Shown here piece by piece: positions 17,404 through 25,214 of a DNA stretch of 64,000 bases (positions are counted from its first letter, which is position 1; each line of letters starts with the position of its first letter). The notes under the pieces are model-generated. The model was not told the origin of the DNA, ran no database searches, and was given only the letters and a program-made list of their open reading frames with translations. Position numbers and translations under genes: made by a program. The stretch lies in the NCBI RefSeq assembly GCF_009832905.1, contig NZ_CP047135.1, positions 2,954,001 through 3,018,000 on the forward strand, given 5' to 3'. Source of the stretch: Stenotrophomonas sp. 364. Its GTDB lineage: Bacteria > Pseudomonadota > Gammaproteobacteria > Xanthomonadales > Xanthomonadaceae.

Positions 17404-17491
17404 CGTCACGCATCCCAAAAGAGTCCACGCCACGATACGCCGGTCCCCCGGCAACGGCATGTACACAGACTGGCTGCAAGGGTGAGCCGGC

Positions 17492-18136
17492 TCAACCGGC
17501 CTGGCGACGTCCGTGCTGCCACTGGCGCAGTGCCACCCCCAGCAGCCACACCACCACCGCGGCAATCACCAGCTTCTGCCCCGCCCCGCGCGGCGGACCG
17601 CGCCACAGCACGTGCAGCCACAGCAGCACGAAGCAGCCCCAGGCCCACCACCACGCCGGAACCGCCCAGCGCGACCAGTGCGGGTCGGCGCGCAGATACC
17701 AGCTCTGCAGCAGCATGGCCACGCTCACGCACAGGAACGCGGTATTGGCCGCCAGCCCATGCACCAGTGGCGCCACCAGTGGCGCGTACGTCGGCAACCA
17801 GCTGTCAGCGATCGCCACACCCATCAGGCCGAGCCCGGCCACGCAGAACAGCAGCGGTGCGGCCGTGCTGCGCCGGGGCGAGCGGCTGCCCGCATGTAGC
17901 GACCAGGCCAGCAGCATGATCGCCACCGCCAGCACGCAATACGCGCTGCGTAACGCCAGCCCGCCCGGGCCGTGCAGGTAGAGGCTGAGCGTGGCCTGCA
18001 CCCAGTCCAGGTCGTGGCGCGCCCATTGGAGCCACAGCGCAGTGGCGGAAAACAGGACCAGCGCGGCCACCGCCGCCAGCGCCGCGTGGCCCTGCCGGGG
18101 CGAGACGCCGGGTACCGCGCGCGCAACGTTCGTCAC
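17492..18136 (-). CDS. DUF998-like multi-span membrane protein
   Basis: A 214-residue membrane protein with about six hydrophobic segments, consistent with the DUF998 family of unknown function. The GTG start at 18136 gives a short polar head before the first helix. The longer frame up to 18391 overlaps the next gene and is not convincing. The product ends in a basic tail (RQWQHGRRQ). It lies 11 bases downstream of the small oxidoreductase-like gene and is probably cotranscribed with it. Confidence 0.7.
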   Translation of the reverse strand: MTNVARAVPGVSPRQGHAALAAVAALVLFSATALWLQWARHDLDWVQATLSLYLHGPGGLALRSAYCVLAVAIMLLAWSLHAGSRSPRRSTAAPLLFCVAGLGLMGVAIADSWLPTYAPLVAPLVHGLAANTAFLCVSVAMLLQSWYLRADPHWSRWAVPAWWWAWGCFVLLWLHVLWRGPPRGAGQKLVIAAVVVWLLGVALRQWQHGRRQAG

Positions 18137-18147
18137 GGCCGCGCATC

Positions 18148-18333
18148 TCAGTCGGTGGTGTCGGGGTGGCGCAACTGCCACGCCGCCAGCGCGGCCCGGT
18201 AGCGCTGCAGTTCGTCGCTGTACAGATCCAGCACACACAGCGGGCAGCCACTGCCACAGCATTCGTTGGGGCCGGGTTCTTCCGGCGGCTGCGGACGCGG
18301 GTCGGGATCGGGGAAAACGGCAGGCAGGGACAT
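18148..18333 (-). CDS. Small oxidoreductase-like domain protein
   Basis: A 61-residue protein with a proline-rich head and the Oxidored-like signature PNECCGSGCPLCVLDLY, in which four cysteines (CC, C, C) could bind a metal or cluster. After it comes a short helix, YRAALAAWQLR. The family occurs as a stand-alone protein in proteobacteria and within some eukaryotic oxidoreductases. No reaction is established. It is easy to miss because of its size. Confidence 0.8.
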   Translation of the reverse strand: MSLPAVFPDPDPRPQPPEEPGPNECCGSGCPLCVLDLYSDELQRYRAALAAWQLRHPDTTD

Positions 18334-18390
18334 GGGCGGACGGGAGGTGATGTAAGGAAGGCCGGGAGTGCCACGACGGCACCGCCGTCA

Positions 18391-18990
18391 TTATCCGATG
18401 CGGCGGCGCAGGTTGGCGCGCGCGGCGGCATCCAGCCGTGCGTGGAAGAACGCACTCAGGAAGATGCGCGGCTTGAGCAGCAGCTGCTTGAGGAAGCGCC
18501 GCCGGTTGAGCCGGAACAGGAAGCCCGGCACGTGGCCGGCGTACTCCTCGGCAATGCCCTGGTCATAGGCGTCGAACACCGCCGCCGGCGCGCCCAGGAT
18601 GGCCATGTCGCAGTCCAGGAACAGGGCCGCCTCGGCATCGATGTCGGTCGCGGCCAGCGCGCCGTGGCGGGCCGTCAGTTCGATCAGCTGCACCACCCGG
18701 GCCACGTCGATGCCGGCGTCGGGCAGCCAGCGCTGGATCGCCTCGCGCGCCAGCACGGCCGAACGCGCCTCGTTGTCGCTGCGCCCGGCGTCGTAGATCG
18801 CGTCGTGGTACAGCGCGGCCAACTGCACTTCGCGCGGGTGCTCCCAGCCCGGGCCGTCGGCCACCGCGCGACAGTGCTGCAGCACCGCCTGCACGTGCGA
18901 AAAATTGTGGTACGCCCGCGCAGGCATGGCGTAGGCGGCTTCAAGGTCGGCCTGCATGGCCGCGGGCAAGGTCATCGGTTCAAAGCGCAT
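18391..18990 (-). CDS. HD-superfamily metal-dependent phosphohydrolase (COG4339 type)
   Basis: A 199-residue protein. The metal site is visible as H in YHNFSHV, then the HD pair in ALYHDAIYD and later D in FLDCDMAILG, as in the predicted HD hydrolases of this group. The substrate is unknown. The ATG at 18990 begins a family-like helix. An ORF extending to 19059 would add a basic head with no homologous look. It is divergent from the TPR gene across 233 bases. Confidence 0.85.
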   Translation of the reverse strand: MRFEPMTLPAAMQADLEAAYAMPARAYHNFSHVQAVLQHCRAVADGPGWEHPREVQLAALYHDAIYDAGRSDNEARSAVLAREAIQRWLPDAGIDVARVVQLIELTARHGALAATDIDAEAALFLDCDMAILGAPAAVFDAYDQGIAEEYAGHVPGFLFRLNRRRFLKQLLLKPRIFLSAFFHARLDAAARANLRRRIG

Positions 18991-19223
18991 GCGCCAACAG
19001 TGGCGGTCCCGCCCGCGGCTGGCAAGCAGGGCGCCGCTGGCAGTTTTTTGGCCAGCCATCGCGAACGCCCGCCGCGCGGCGCGCGCACCGGCTTATCCAC
19101 AGGTTTGCCCATGGCTGGTCCACACGGGCTGTGGATGGGCGATCGCGCCGACGGACGGCATTCCGGCTGCGCGGCGCAGGCCTAGACTGGGGTCGGCAAC
19201 GACCGTCCCGCGAGGTGAGCGAC

Positions 19224-20363
19224 ATGTCCGCCTGGAGAATGCTGTGTGTGCTGGCCCTGCTGTCGGCGCTACCCGTGCTGCCGGCCGCCGCCGCTGCCCC
19301 CGCCCCCGCGCCCGAAGCGTGGACCGCCGCCGCCCCGCCCACGCCCGAACAGATCCTGGCGATACCGCCTGAGCTGCAGGCACTGCTGAAGCAGCGGGTG
19401 ATCGCGCCGGTCTACTCGCGCGAGCAGCGCGTGCAGCGGCTGGTGCACATGATCTTCGACGAGGACGCCATGCACCTGGCCTACGACCCGTATGCCACCC
19501 AGACCCTGACCGAAACCTGGCAGAACCGGCGTGCCAACTGCCTGTCCTTCACCCTGCTGTTTGTGACGCTGGCGCGCGCGGCCGGTATCGACGCGCGTGT
19601 GCAGGAGGTCGCCCAGGTGGTCACTTGGTATGAAGACCAGGGCGCCATCTACAACATCGGGCATGTCAACGCCGGGGTGAACCTGGACGGGCGCATCGCG
19701 GTGGTGGACCTGGACCGCAACGTGCTCTACGACCGCTACGGCCCCCAGCAGATCGACTCGTCCCGTGCACTGGCACACTTCTACAACAACCGTGGCGCCA
19801 TGCGCATGAGCGAGGGCGACCTGGTGCAGGCACGTGCCTATTTCCAGGCCGCGCTGGCGCAGGACCCGGCCTTCGTGGCCGGCTGGAACAACCTTGGCGT
19901 GCTGGATGCCCGCAGTGGCAATCTGGCCGATGCCGAGCGCGATTACCGCACCGCACTGGGGATCAAGCCGCGCAATATCGCCAGCCTGACCAACGCCAGC
20001 GCGCTGTACCGCCGGCTGGGCGACACCCGCCAGGCCGGCCTGCTGGCCAGGCGCCTGCAGCAGGTGCAGCGCAACGATCCGTTCGTGCAGTTCCGCCTGG
20101 GCAACGAGGCCGAGCAGCGCCGGGACTATGCCGACGCGATCCGTGCCTACCGCCGCGCGATCAGCCTGTATGGCACCGCGCACCAGTTCCATTTCGGACT
20201 GGCGCGCGCCTATTTTCTGGCCGGCGACAACCGTCGCGCCTCGGTGGAAATGTCCAAGGCGCGCGATCTGGCCAGCCCCAACGCCGATTTTCTCAAGGCG
20301 CAGTACCAGGCCAAACTGGACAGCCTGCACCGCCTGCGGCAAGGCACCGCGGCCATCAACTGA
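19224..20363 (+). CDS. Exported transglutaminase-like and TPR protein
   Basis: A 379-residue protein with a signal peptide ending in PAAAAA. Residues about 95-165 look like a transglutaminase-like fold: NCLSFTLLFVTLARAAGIDARVQEV carries the candidate cysteine, and NIGHVNAGVNL carries the candidate histidine. From about residue 190 to 360 there are TPR helices (YFQAALAQDPAFVAGWNNLGV and following units). The pairing suggests a periplasmic scaffold with a possible peptidase or cross-linking domain. The ATG follows GAGGTGAGCGAC. Confidence 0.82.
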   Translation: MSAWRMLCVLALLSALPVLPAAAAAPAPAPEAWTAAAPPTPEQILAIPPELQALLKQRVIAPVYSREQRVQRLVHMIFDEDAMHLAYDPYATQTLTETWQNRRANCLSFTLLFVTLARAAGIDARVQEVAQVVTWYEDQGAIYNIGHVNAGVNLDGRIAVVDLDRNVLYDRYGPQQIDSSRALAHFYNNRGAMRMSEGDLVQARAYFQAALAQDPAFVAGWNNLGVLDARSGNLADAERDYRTALGIKPRNIASLTNASALYRRLGDTRQAGLLARRLQQVQRNDPFVQFRLGNEAEQRRDYADAIRAYRRAISLYGTAHQFHFGLARAYFLAGDNRRASVEMSKARDLASPNADFLKAQYQAKLDSLHRLRQGTAAIN

Positions 20364-20370
20364 GCCCGGC

Positions 20371-20706
20371 TCAGGCCTTCTTGAGGAAGCAGGTCTTCAG
20401 TACCAGGCCCTTGATCTTGTCCGAGTTGCCTTCGATATGCTCGGCATCGTCCTCGACCAGGCGGATGTTGCGGATCACCGTGCCCTGCTTGAGCGGGATG
20501 GAGGAGCCCTTCACCTTCAGGTCCTTGATCACGGTGACGGTGTCGCCCCCGGCCAGGACGTTGCCGTTGCTGTCGCGCACTACGACGCCCCCGGTGCTGG
20601 CCTCGGCGGCGGTCCACTCATGCCCGCAGTCGGCGCAGATCCACAGCGGGCCATCGGCGTAGGTGTTTTCCAGGGTGCATTGCGGGCAGGCGGGAGCGGT
20701 AGACAT
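20371..20706 (-). CDS. yjdM: YjdM (PhnA-type) zinc-ribbon protein
   Basis: A 111-residue protein of the PhnA/YjdM family. An N-terminal zinc ribbon uses C7, C10, C24 and C27. The C-terminal SH3-like KOW domain contains the signature GDTVTVIKDLKVKGSS and ends in the typical LKTCFLKKA. Despite the old name PhnA, the family is not shown to hydrolyse phosphonoacetate. The length equals the E. coli protein. Its stop is 7 bases from the convergent TPR gene. Confidence 0.92.
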   Translation of the reverse strand: MSTAPACPQCTLENTYADGPLWICADCGHEWTAAEASTGGVVVRDSNGNVLAGGDTVTVIKDLKVKGSSIPLKQGTVIRNIRLVEDDAEHIEGNSDKIKGLVLKTCFLKKA

Positions 20707-20821
20707 GGTGAAGCCTTCGGAAACTGAACAACCCCCATTGTAACCGCCCGCCTTCCGGCCCTTGCACCGCTGGCCCGCTTGCCGCACAGTGCGCGCCCCC
20801 TGACCTCCGGCCCGGCCCCGC

Positions 20822-22177
20822 ATGAAAATCGGCATCGACTTTGGTACCAGCAACTCCGCCGCCGCCGCGGTGGTGGACGGGAGGGTCGTGCCGATCCAGT
20901 TCGGCCAGGCCGAGCAGTTCCGCACCACGGTGTATTTCCCGGAAGTGATGCGCGACCCGAACGACTTCGAGCTGACCCCGGCACTGGAACACGAGCTGGC
21001 CCGGCTGATCGACGCCGCGGCGCGCGATGCACGTGCGGCCGGCCAGGAGCGTGCCCACGACGCGCTGCGCCGCGAAGCGCTGCGCGTGGTGCGCAGGCAG
21101 TGGATGGAAGAGCAGATGCGCGCGCCGCTGACCTCGACCAAGCTGCTGCAGAACGCGGTCTATGGCGATGAGGCGCTGGAAGCCTATTTCGAAGAGAACG
21201 AGGGCAACCTGGTGCAGAGTCCGAAGTCGATGCTGGGCTACAACCTGCATCCGCGCGCGCGCCAGACCATTACCGGTATCGCCACGCACATCCTGGAACA
21301 CATCCGCCTGACCGCCTCGCGCCAGCTGGACCGCCCGGTGCGCACGGCGACGCTGGGGCGGCCGGTGCAGTTCCGCAGTTCGATCGGCGCGGCCGGCAAT
21401 GACCAGGCGCTGGAGATCCTGCACAGCGCGGCGATCGCGGCGGGCTTCGACGATGTGGATTTCCTGGAGGAGCCGGCCGCGGCGGCGATGCACTACCACG
21501 CCGAGAGCGCGGAGGAGCACGAGGCCATTGTGGTGGACATCGGCGGCGGTACGACCGATATCGCGCATGCGCGGGTGGGTGGGCAGCACGCCCCGAAGAT
21601 CCACCGCGCGTGGGGTATCGCGCGCGGCGGTACGGATATCGACCTGGCGTTGAGTCTGGGCGCGTACATGCCGCTGTTCGGTCGTGGCGTGAGCCGGGTG
21701 CCGGCGCACCACTACGTGGAAGCGGCGATGGTGCAGGACATGACCCGTCAGCGCGATTTCCGCCAGCACAGCTATCGCGATGCGGAAGCGCCGTGGGGCA
21801 AGCGGTTGCAGGCGCTGCAGGACACGGGCAACACGGCGCGGCTGTACCGTGAGGTGGAGCAGTGCAAAATCGCGCTGAGCAGCGCGGTGGCGCATGAGAG
21901 TGCGCTGGATTTCATCGAGCGCGGGATGGCGGTGCAGGTGGAACGCGCGCGGCTGGAAGCGGCGGCGGGCAACTACCTGGCCGAGCTGACGACGTTGCTG
22001 GAGCAGGTCCGCGCGGACATCGGCCACGACCCGGCCGCGGTGTTCCTGACCGGCGGGATGTCGCGCGCGGGGTATCTGCAGGAGGCCGTGGCGGCAGCCT
22101 TTCCGGGCGCAACCCTGATCCGCGGCAACCCCTCCTTCGGCGTCGTCCACGGGTTGGCGTGGGCGGCGGCTTCGTAA
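20822..22177 (+). CDS. yegD: Hsp70-family protein of the YegD type
   Basis: A 451-residue actin-fold ATPase with phosphate 1 motif GIDFGTSNS at residues 4-12 and phosphate 2 motif VVDIGGGTTDIAHA near residue 240. It ends after the nucleotide-binding part and lacks the substrate-binding domain of DnaK, as in E. coli YegD (about 450 residues). Its role as a chaperone is unproven. There is no clear ribosome-binding site. The last third uses mainly G-ending codons (GCG, ACG, CGG, TTG), unlike the first third. The TAA stop touches a 12-base tandem repeat. Confidence 0.9.
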   Translation: MKIGIDFGTSNSAAAAVVDGRVVPIQFGQAEQFRTTVYFPEVMRDPNDFELTPALEHELARLIDAAARDARAAGQERAHDALRREALRVVRRQWMEEQMRAPLTSTKLLQNAVYGDEALEAYFEENEGNLVQSPKSMLGYNLHPRARQTITGIATHILEHIRLTASRQLDRPVRTATLGRPVQFRSSIGAAGNDQALEILHSAAIAAGFDDVDFLEEPAAAAMHYHAESAEEHEAIVVDIGGGTTDIAHARVGGQHAPKIHRAWGIARGGTDIDLALSLGAYMPLFGRGVSRVPAHHYVEAAMVQDMTRQRDFRQHSYRDAEAPWGKRLQALQDTGNTARLYREVEQCKIALSSAVAHESALDFIERGMAVQVERARLEAAAGNYLAELTTLLEQVRADIGHDPAAVFLTGGMSRAGYLQEAVAAAFPGATLIRGNPSFGVVHGLAWAAAS

Positions 22178-22225
22178 AGCTGGGTCAAGAGCTGGATCAA
22201 GAGCTGGATCAAGAGCTGGGTTGAT
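22178..22225. repeat. Tandem 12-base repeat directly after yegD
   Basis: Four units of AGCTGGRTCAAG (last one AGCTGGGTTGAT) in perfect phase start at the base after the yegD stop. Each unit is two hexamers. The array lies 19 bases from the outer arm of the palindromic element at 22244. Confidence 0.85.
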
Positions 22226-22243
22226 GGTCTTCCGGTTTGGGTC

Positions 22244-22339
22244 GGGGTGGGTGAGGCCGCGGGGCACGCTGCAAGTACTTCCGTGTAAGCTCCGCCACCG
22301 CATCCATGCGGTGGAGGGCCCCGCAACCTCACCCACCCC
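22244..22339. repeat. Composite palindromic element, type B, copy 2 (inverted)
   Basis: Outer arms 22244-22265 and 22318-22339 pair at 20 of 22 positions. The inner 20-base palindrome at 22295-22314 is the same as in the copy at 8971 but on the opposite strand. GACAGTTGG follows the right arm, the mirror of CCAACTGT seen beside other copies. Confidence 0.85.
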
Positions 22340-22428
22340 GCCCCCCGACAGTTGGCCGGTGCGCATGCAAAAAGCACCGCAGCTTTTTTTTGGGGGGAGG
22401 ATGCCGAGCGGAGCTCGGCACTTTCGAA

Positions 22429-22548
22429 GCAACTGCAACGGCCACTGCAACGGCCACTGCAACAGCAACAGCAACAGCAACAGCAAATGCCACTGCAAAG
22501 GCCGAAGCAACGGCGAAAGCAGCAGCCAAGGCAGCAGCTACAGGCGCT
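22429..22548. repeat. Degenerate hexamer array (GCNNNN)n
   Basis: About 20 hexamers in phase, beginning GCAACT GCAACG GCCACT and including four GCAACA in a row. GC at positions 1-2 is almost fixed, while positions 3 and 6 vary most. A T8G6 run (22384-22397) and a perfect small hairpin TGCCGAGC-GGA-GCTCGGCA (22402-22420) lie just before it. Confidence 0.8.
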
Positions 22549-22608
22549 GCCGCTCTCGCGGCCTTTGCCCACTGCCACACCCATCCACACATCCCCACAT
22601 CCACACTT

Positions 22609-22641
22609 AAGCCGCAGCCGCAGCCGCAGCCGCAGCCTCAG
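22609..22641. repeat. Short hexamer array (GCCGCA)4
   Basis: Four GCCGCA units from 22611, then GCCTCA. It is preceded by a looser CCACAT-like six-base periodicity from about 22571. Confidence 0.75.
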
Positions 22642-22741
22642 ACAGTGCTGCCGACCAATCCGCGTGCCCGGCCCGCCGGCCAAACCGGCTTGTCTGCCGT
22701 TGCTCCGGCTATTCCCTTGCGCACCGACCCTTTGTGCAGGT

Positions 22742-22824
22742 GCGTCGCGTGTGGGTTGGCGGTGGCGGTGGCGGAGCTTACATGCACGCACTTGCAGCGT
22801 GCCCTGCCAACCCACACACGACGC
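22742..22824. repeat. Composite palindromic element, type B, copy 3 (eroded)
   Basis: Outer arms GCGTCGCGTGTGGGTTGGC (22742-22760) and its complement at 22806-22824 match at 18 of 19 positions. The middle keeps GGCGGAGCTTACATG and TTGCAGCGTGCC of the copy at 8971. The inner palindrome has lost its CATCCATG core. Confidence 0.8.
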
Positions 22825-22861
22825 GCCCGCCCCACCCAGGACAACGCAGCCCAAGGTTTTC

Positions 22862-22903
22862 GGCTTCGGCTCTGGCTTTGAACCTGGACGTGGCTCCGGA
22901 CGT
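22862..22903. repeat. Short hexamer array, GGCTNN-like
   Basis: Seven hexamers in phase: GGCTTC, GGCTCT, GGCTTT, GAACCT, GGACGT, GGCTCC, GGACGT. It lies 38 bases after the outer arm of the element at 22742. Confidence 0.7.
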
Positions 22904-23205
22904 TGCCCTTCGCTCTTGAATTCCACCCCTCCCCCCCCATCAAAGGGAAGGCGAAGGAAGACTGAAAGCCAGGCGCCATAAGGGTTTAGCCCCAGCAATC
23001 GCGCGCATTAACAAAACGTTACGCCGAAAGCGCTATCATCTTTCGGCGTCAATGCGCAATGCGCACGTCGTCCCGGGCCTCGTACAGGCCACCGTCCTTC
23101 TCGATGCTGCCGCCCTGGACATGTCCCGGGCGCCGGGATCGCTTTTACGCTGTGATCCGGCTCGTTCCCAGCATGTAGCGCCCTGAGCCGCCAAGAGATA
23201 TCCGA
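22904..23205. other. Intergenic stretch without a recognised gene
   Basis: There are C-rich tracts near 22930 and a small inverted repeat CGCCGAAAG/CTTTCGGCG at about 23023-23049. No reading frame with codon usage like its neighbours was seen. It may hold the promoter of the cysteine-cluster gene. Confidence 0.5.
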
Positions 23206-23559
23206 TTGGGCGAACGCCTGGTTGTACCAGCCCCAGTTACCGCTGCCGAACCCGACCCCATCGACTGCCGCCGTTGTGACGCGGTCTGTTGCCGGATGTC
23301 GGTGACCGTCATGCCCGACGACAACGTACCCAGCTACCTGCTGGATACCGATGAAGCCGGCCGCACCGTCATGGCGCGCAACGACGAAGGCTGGTGCGCC
23401 GCCATCGATCCCTATCACCTGCGCTGCACCATCTACTCGCAGCGTCCCGCCATCTGCCGCCAGTTTGACATGGGCGGCGATGACTGCCGCCTTGTGCGGC
23501 AGGAGTACCGTCGGCAACAGCACGATCTGTCGACGCTTTTTCCCTCGTTCCACCCATGA
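23206..23559 (+). CDS. YkgJ family cysteine-cluster protein
   Basis: A 117-residue protein whose conserved cysteines (CRRCDAVCC near residues 21-29, then CAAIDPYHLRC and ICRQF further on) define the zinc- or iron-chelating UPF0153/YkgJ family. Function is unknown. The start is uncertain: TTG at 23206 follows an AAGAGA site and gives a short head, and no ATG fits. Eleven bases separate it from the next small gene, which is probably cotranscribed. Confidence 0.82.
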   Translation: MGERLVVPAPVTAAEPDPIDCRRCDAVCCRMSVTVMPDDNVPSYLLDTDEAGRTVMARNDEGWCAAIDPYHLRCTIYSQRPAICRQFDMGGDDCRLVRQEYRRQQHDLSTLFPSFHP

Positions 23560-23570
23560 CAGGAGCATCC

Positions 23571-23750
23571 ATGGCTCGTACGCCAAAGACCTCCCCCAAG
23601 GCAGGCAACACCGTTCGCGTCGACCGTAAGCAGGGTTCCAGCACGGCCGTCAACAGCACCAGCATCGCAGCCGACCTGGCCGCGTTCCGCAAGGGCGGTG
23701 GCAAGATCGAAGTGCTCGGCAACACCCTGGCACTGAAGAAAACCGGCTGA
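23571..23750 (+). CDS. Small basic protein of unknown function
   Basis: A 59-residue, lysine-rich protein (ARTPKTSPKAGNTVRVDRK at the N-terminus, EVLGNTLALKKTG at the end). An AGGAG site sits six bases before the ATG, and the frame has normal codon usage, so it is likely real. I recognise no domain. The basic composition would suit nucleic-acid or phospholipid contact, but that is only a guess. Confidence 0.7.
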   Translation: MARTPKTSPKAGNTVRVDRKQGSSTAVNSTSIAADLAAFRKGGGKIEVLGNTLALKKTG

Positions 23751-23761
23751 CCTGCAGCCGT

Positions 23762-23786
23762 CCGCACCGGCCCCGTGCCGGTGCGG
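23762..23786. terminator. Hairpin between convergent genes
   Basis: CCGCACCGGC and GCCGGTGCGG form a perfect 10-base-pair stem with a five-base loop between the small basic gene and the DUF4097 gene. There is no T run, so it may stop or stabilise transcripts from either side. Confidence 0.5.
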
Positions 23787-23795
23787 AGGCCGCAC

Positions 23796-24680
23796 TCAAC
23801 GCCCGCCCAGGCCTACCCGCACGCTGCCCGAATGGGCATTGATCGCGATGTCGCCATCGCCGCCGCCCAATTTTGCATCCAGGCTCCGGCCCGGCCCGTA
23901 CCGCGGCCGTTCCACCGTGCCCGAATCGGACTGGATGTCGCCGCTGAAGGTCTTCACGCTCAGCTGCGCCGACACCGACCGCGGCAGCTGCAGCCCGATC
24001 GAGCCGCTCACCGTCTGCAACGTCACCTTGCCGCCCGGCGCCAACCCTGCTGCCGACACCGTCAGGCTGCCCGACACGGCTTCGGCGGACAGCCGCTGCA
24101 CGCGGCCCGCGTCCACTTTGATGCTGCCCGACACCGTTTCCAGCGCCACCTCGCCCGAGGCGCCGCCACCGGCCTGGATCCCGCCGCTGACCGCACGCAG
24201 ATCCAGCCGCGGCGTCTGCACCTGCGAACGGATCCCGCCACTGACCGTGGTCAACGCCGTCTCGGCGCTGCGCCCGGCGGCAGCGATGCTGCCGCTCACT
24301 GCGTTGGCCTGCAGCCGCCGCACGTCCACGTCGGCCACCTCGATGTCCGCGCTCACCGTGCCCAGCTGCACCTCCACCGCACGCGGCACGCGCAGTTCCA
24401 GCGTCGCGCCTCCGTTGCTCCGGCCGCGCGGATATACCACCTCCCAGCGCACCCGGTTGGCGCTGCGGTCCTGCTTGAGCGTCAGCCCATCGGCCATCGA
24501 ACCGCTCAACGCCACTTCGTTGCGGTCCCACCCGCGCACACTGACCTTGCCGGCGATGTTGCTCACTTCCACGCGCCCGCCCGCTCCGAGCGGGGCGCGC
24601 TCATCCACACGGGTGGCCGCCTGCGCCGCCAACGGCAGCAGCAGGGCCAGGGCTGCGATCAGACGCAATGAATGGTGCAT
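23796..24680 (-). CDS. DUF4097 beta-repeat exported protein
   Basis: A 294-residue protein with a clear signal peptide (LIAALALLLPLAAQAA). The body is a run of short beta repeats such as VSGSIKVDAG, VSGSLTVSAAG and VSGSIGLQL, typical of the DUF4097/DUF4098 parallel beta-solenoid family often called putative adhesins. It is the last gene of an operon with an anti-sigma-like protein and an ECF sigma factor, which suggests an envelope-stress output or sensor. Twelve bases separate it from the upstream gene. Confidence 0.85.
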   Translation of the reverse strand: MHHSLRLIAALALLLPLAAQAATRVDERAPLGAGGRVEVSNIAGKVSVRGWDRNEVALSGSMADGLTLKQDRSANRVRWEVVYPRGRSNGGATLELRVPRAVEVQLGTVSADIEVADVDVRRLQANAVSGSIAAAGRSAETALTTVSGGIRSQVQTPRLDLRAVSGGIQAGGGASGEVALETVSGSIKVDAGRVQRLSAEAVSGSLTVSAAGLAPGGKVTLQTVSGSIGLQLPRSVSAQLSVKTFSGDIQSDSGTVERPRYGPGRSLDAKLGGGDGDIAINAHSGSVRVGLGGR

Positions 24681-24692
24681 GGTGTGTCTCCT

Positions 24693-25214
24693 TCAGGATG
24701 GCAGGCCAGCGGCCATCACGGCCTGCTGGGTAAGTTCAAGGCGCAGCGCGTAGGTGCGCTGCAGTTGCCCGAGCAGAACGCGCGAGCGGGGGTTTTCACT
24801 GAGGGCGGCGCGGATATGGTCGGCACTGCTGTCCAGCTCGTGCAGCGCCGGCTGCCATTCGCCGCCCACCTGGGCGGTTGGCAGGGTCGCCATCGCCTGC
24901 TGGTACTCGGCCACCATCGCCTCGGCCTGGCGTTGCACCAGCGTCGGCGGCGGCGTCCGCGGTACCGGCGTTGGCACCACCATCAGCAGGCCCAGCGCGG
25001 CCGCCAGACCCAGGCCGACCCGCAGCGGCCAGCGTCGACGCCGGGTCCATCCGGTTACCACTGCCGGTGCCGGCATGGGCGCGGGCATCGGCATGGCCGG
25101 CAGCTGCGCGGCAATGCCCTGCCACACACGTGCCGGCGGCAGCCGCTCGGCCGGCAGCGCGCGCAACCGCGCCTGCAGCGCATCGGAGTCGTCGTGGTGG
25201 TTCATGTCGTTCAT
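24693..25214 (-). CDS. Probable anti-sigma factor with one membrane helix
   Basis: A 173-residue protein. A cytoplasmic head of about 60 residues precedes one membrane helix (PLRVGLGLAAALGLLMVVPTP), then a helical periplasmic region. This layout, and its place directly after an ECF sigma gene, fits an anti-sigma factor. No zinc-binding HxxxCxxC motif is present, so it is not a ZAS type. The start at 25214 overlaps the sigma stop (ATGA), so translation is coupled. An ATG at 25205 is an alternative. Confidence 0.75.
   Translation of the reverse strand: MNDMNHHDDSDALQARLRALPAERLPPARVWQGIAAQLPAMPMPAPMPAPAVVTGWTRRRRWPLRVGLGLAAALGLLMVVPTPVPRTPPPTLVQRQAEAMVAEYQQAMATLPTAQVGGEWQPALHELDSSADHIRAALSENPRSRVLLGQLQRTYALRLELTQQAVMAAGLPS

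Noticed and set aside
19091..19099. Perfect DnaA box TTATCCACA
   Set aside because: A single box with only one weaker partner (near 19129) and no AT-rich unwinding region or dnaA/dnaN genes, so not an origin.
18980..19342. Antisense open frame over the HD-domain and TPR gene starts
   Set aside because: It overlaps two well-supported genes and a promoter region and has low-complexity Arg/Ala composition typical of GC-rich shadow frames.
22429..22645. CRISPR-like array
   Set aside because: The repeats are 6-12 bases without spacers of constant length, and no cas genes are present.
22306..22881. 191-residue frame with an Ala-Thr repeat
   Set aside because: It starts inside a palindromic element, crosses another repeat and lacks a ribosome-binding site. 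It is kept only as an observation about the array.
23008..23586. 192-residue minus-strand open frame opposite the YkgJ gene
   Set aside because: The plus-strand gene has conserved cysteines and normal codon use. The antisense frame has neither a domain nor a start signal.
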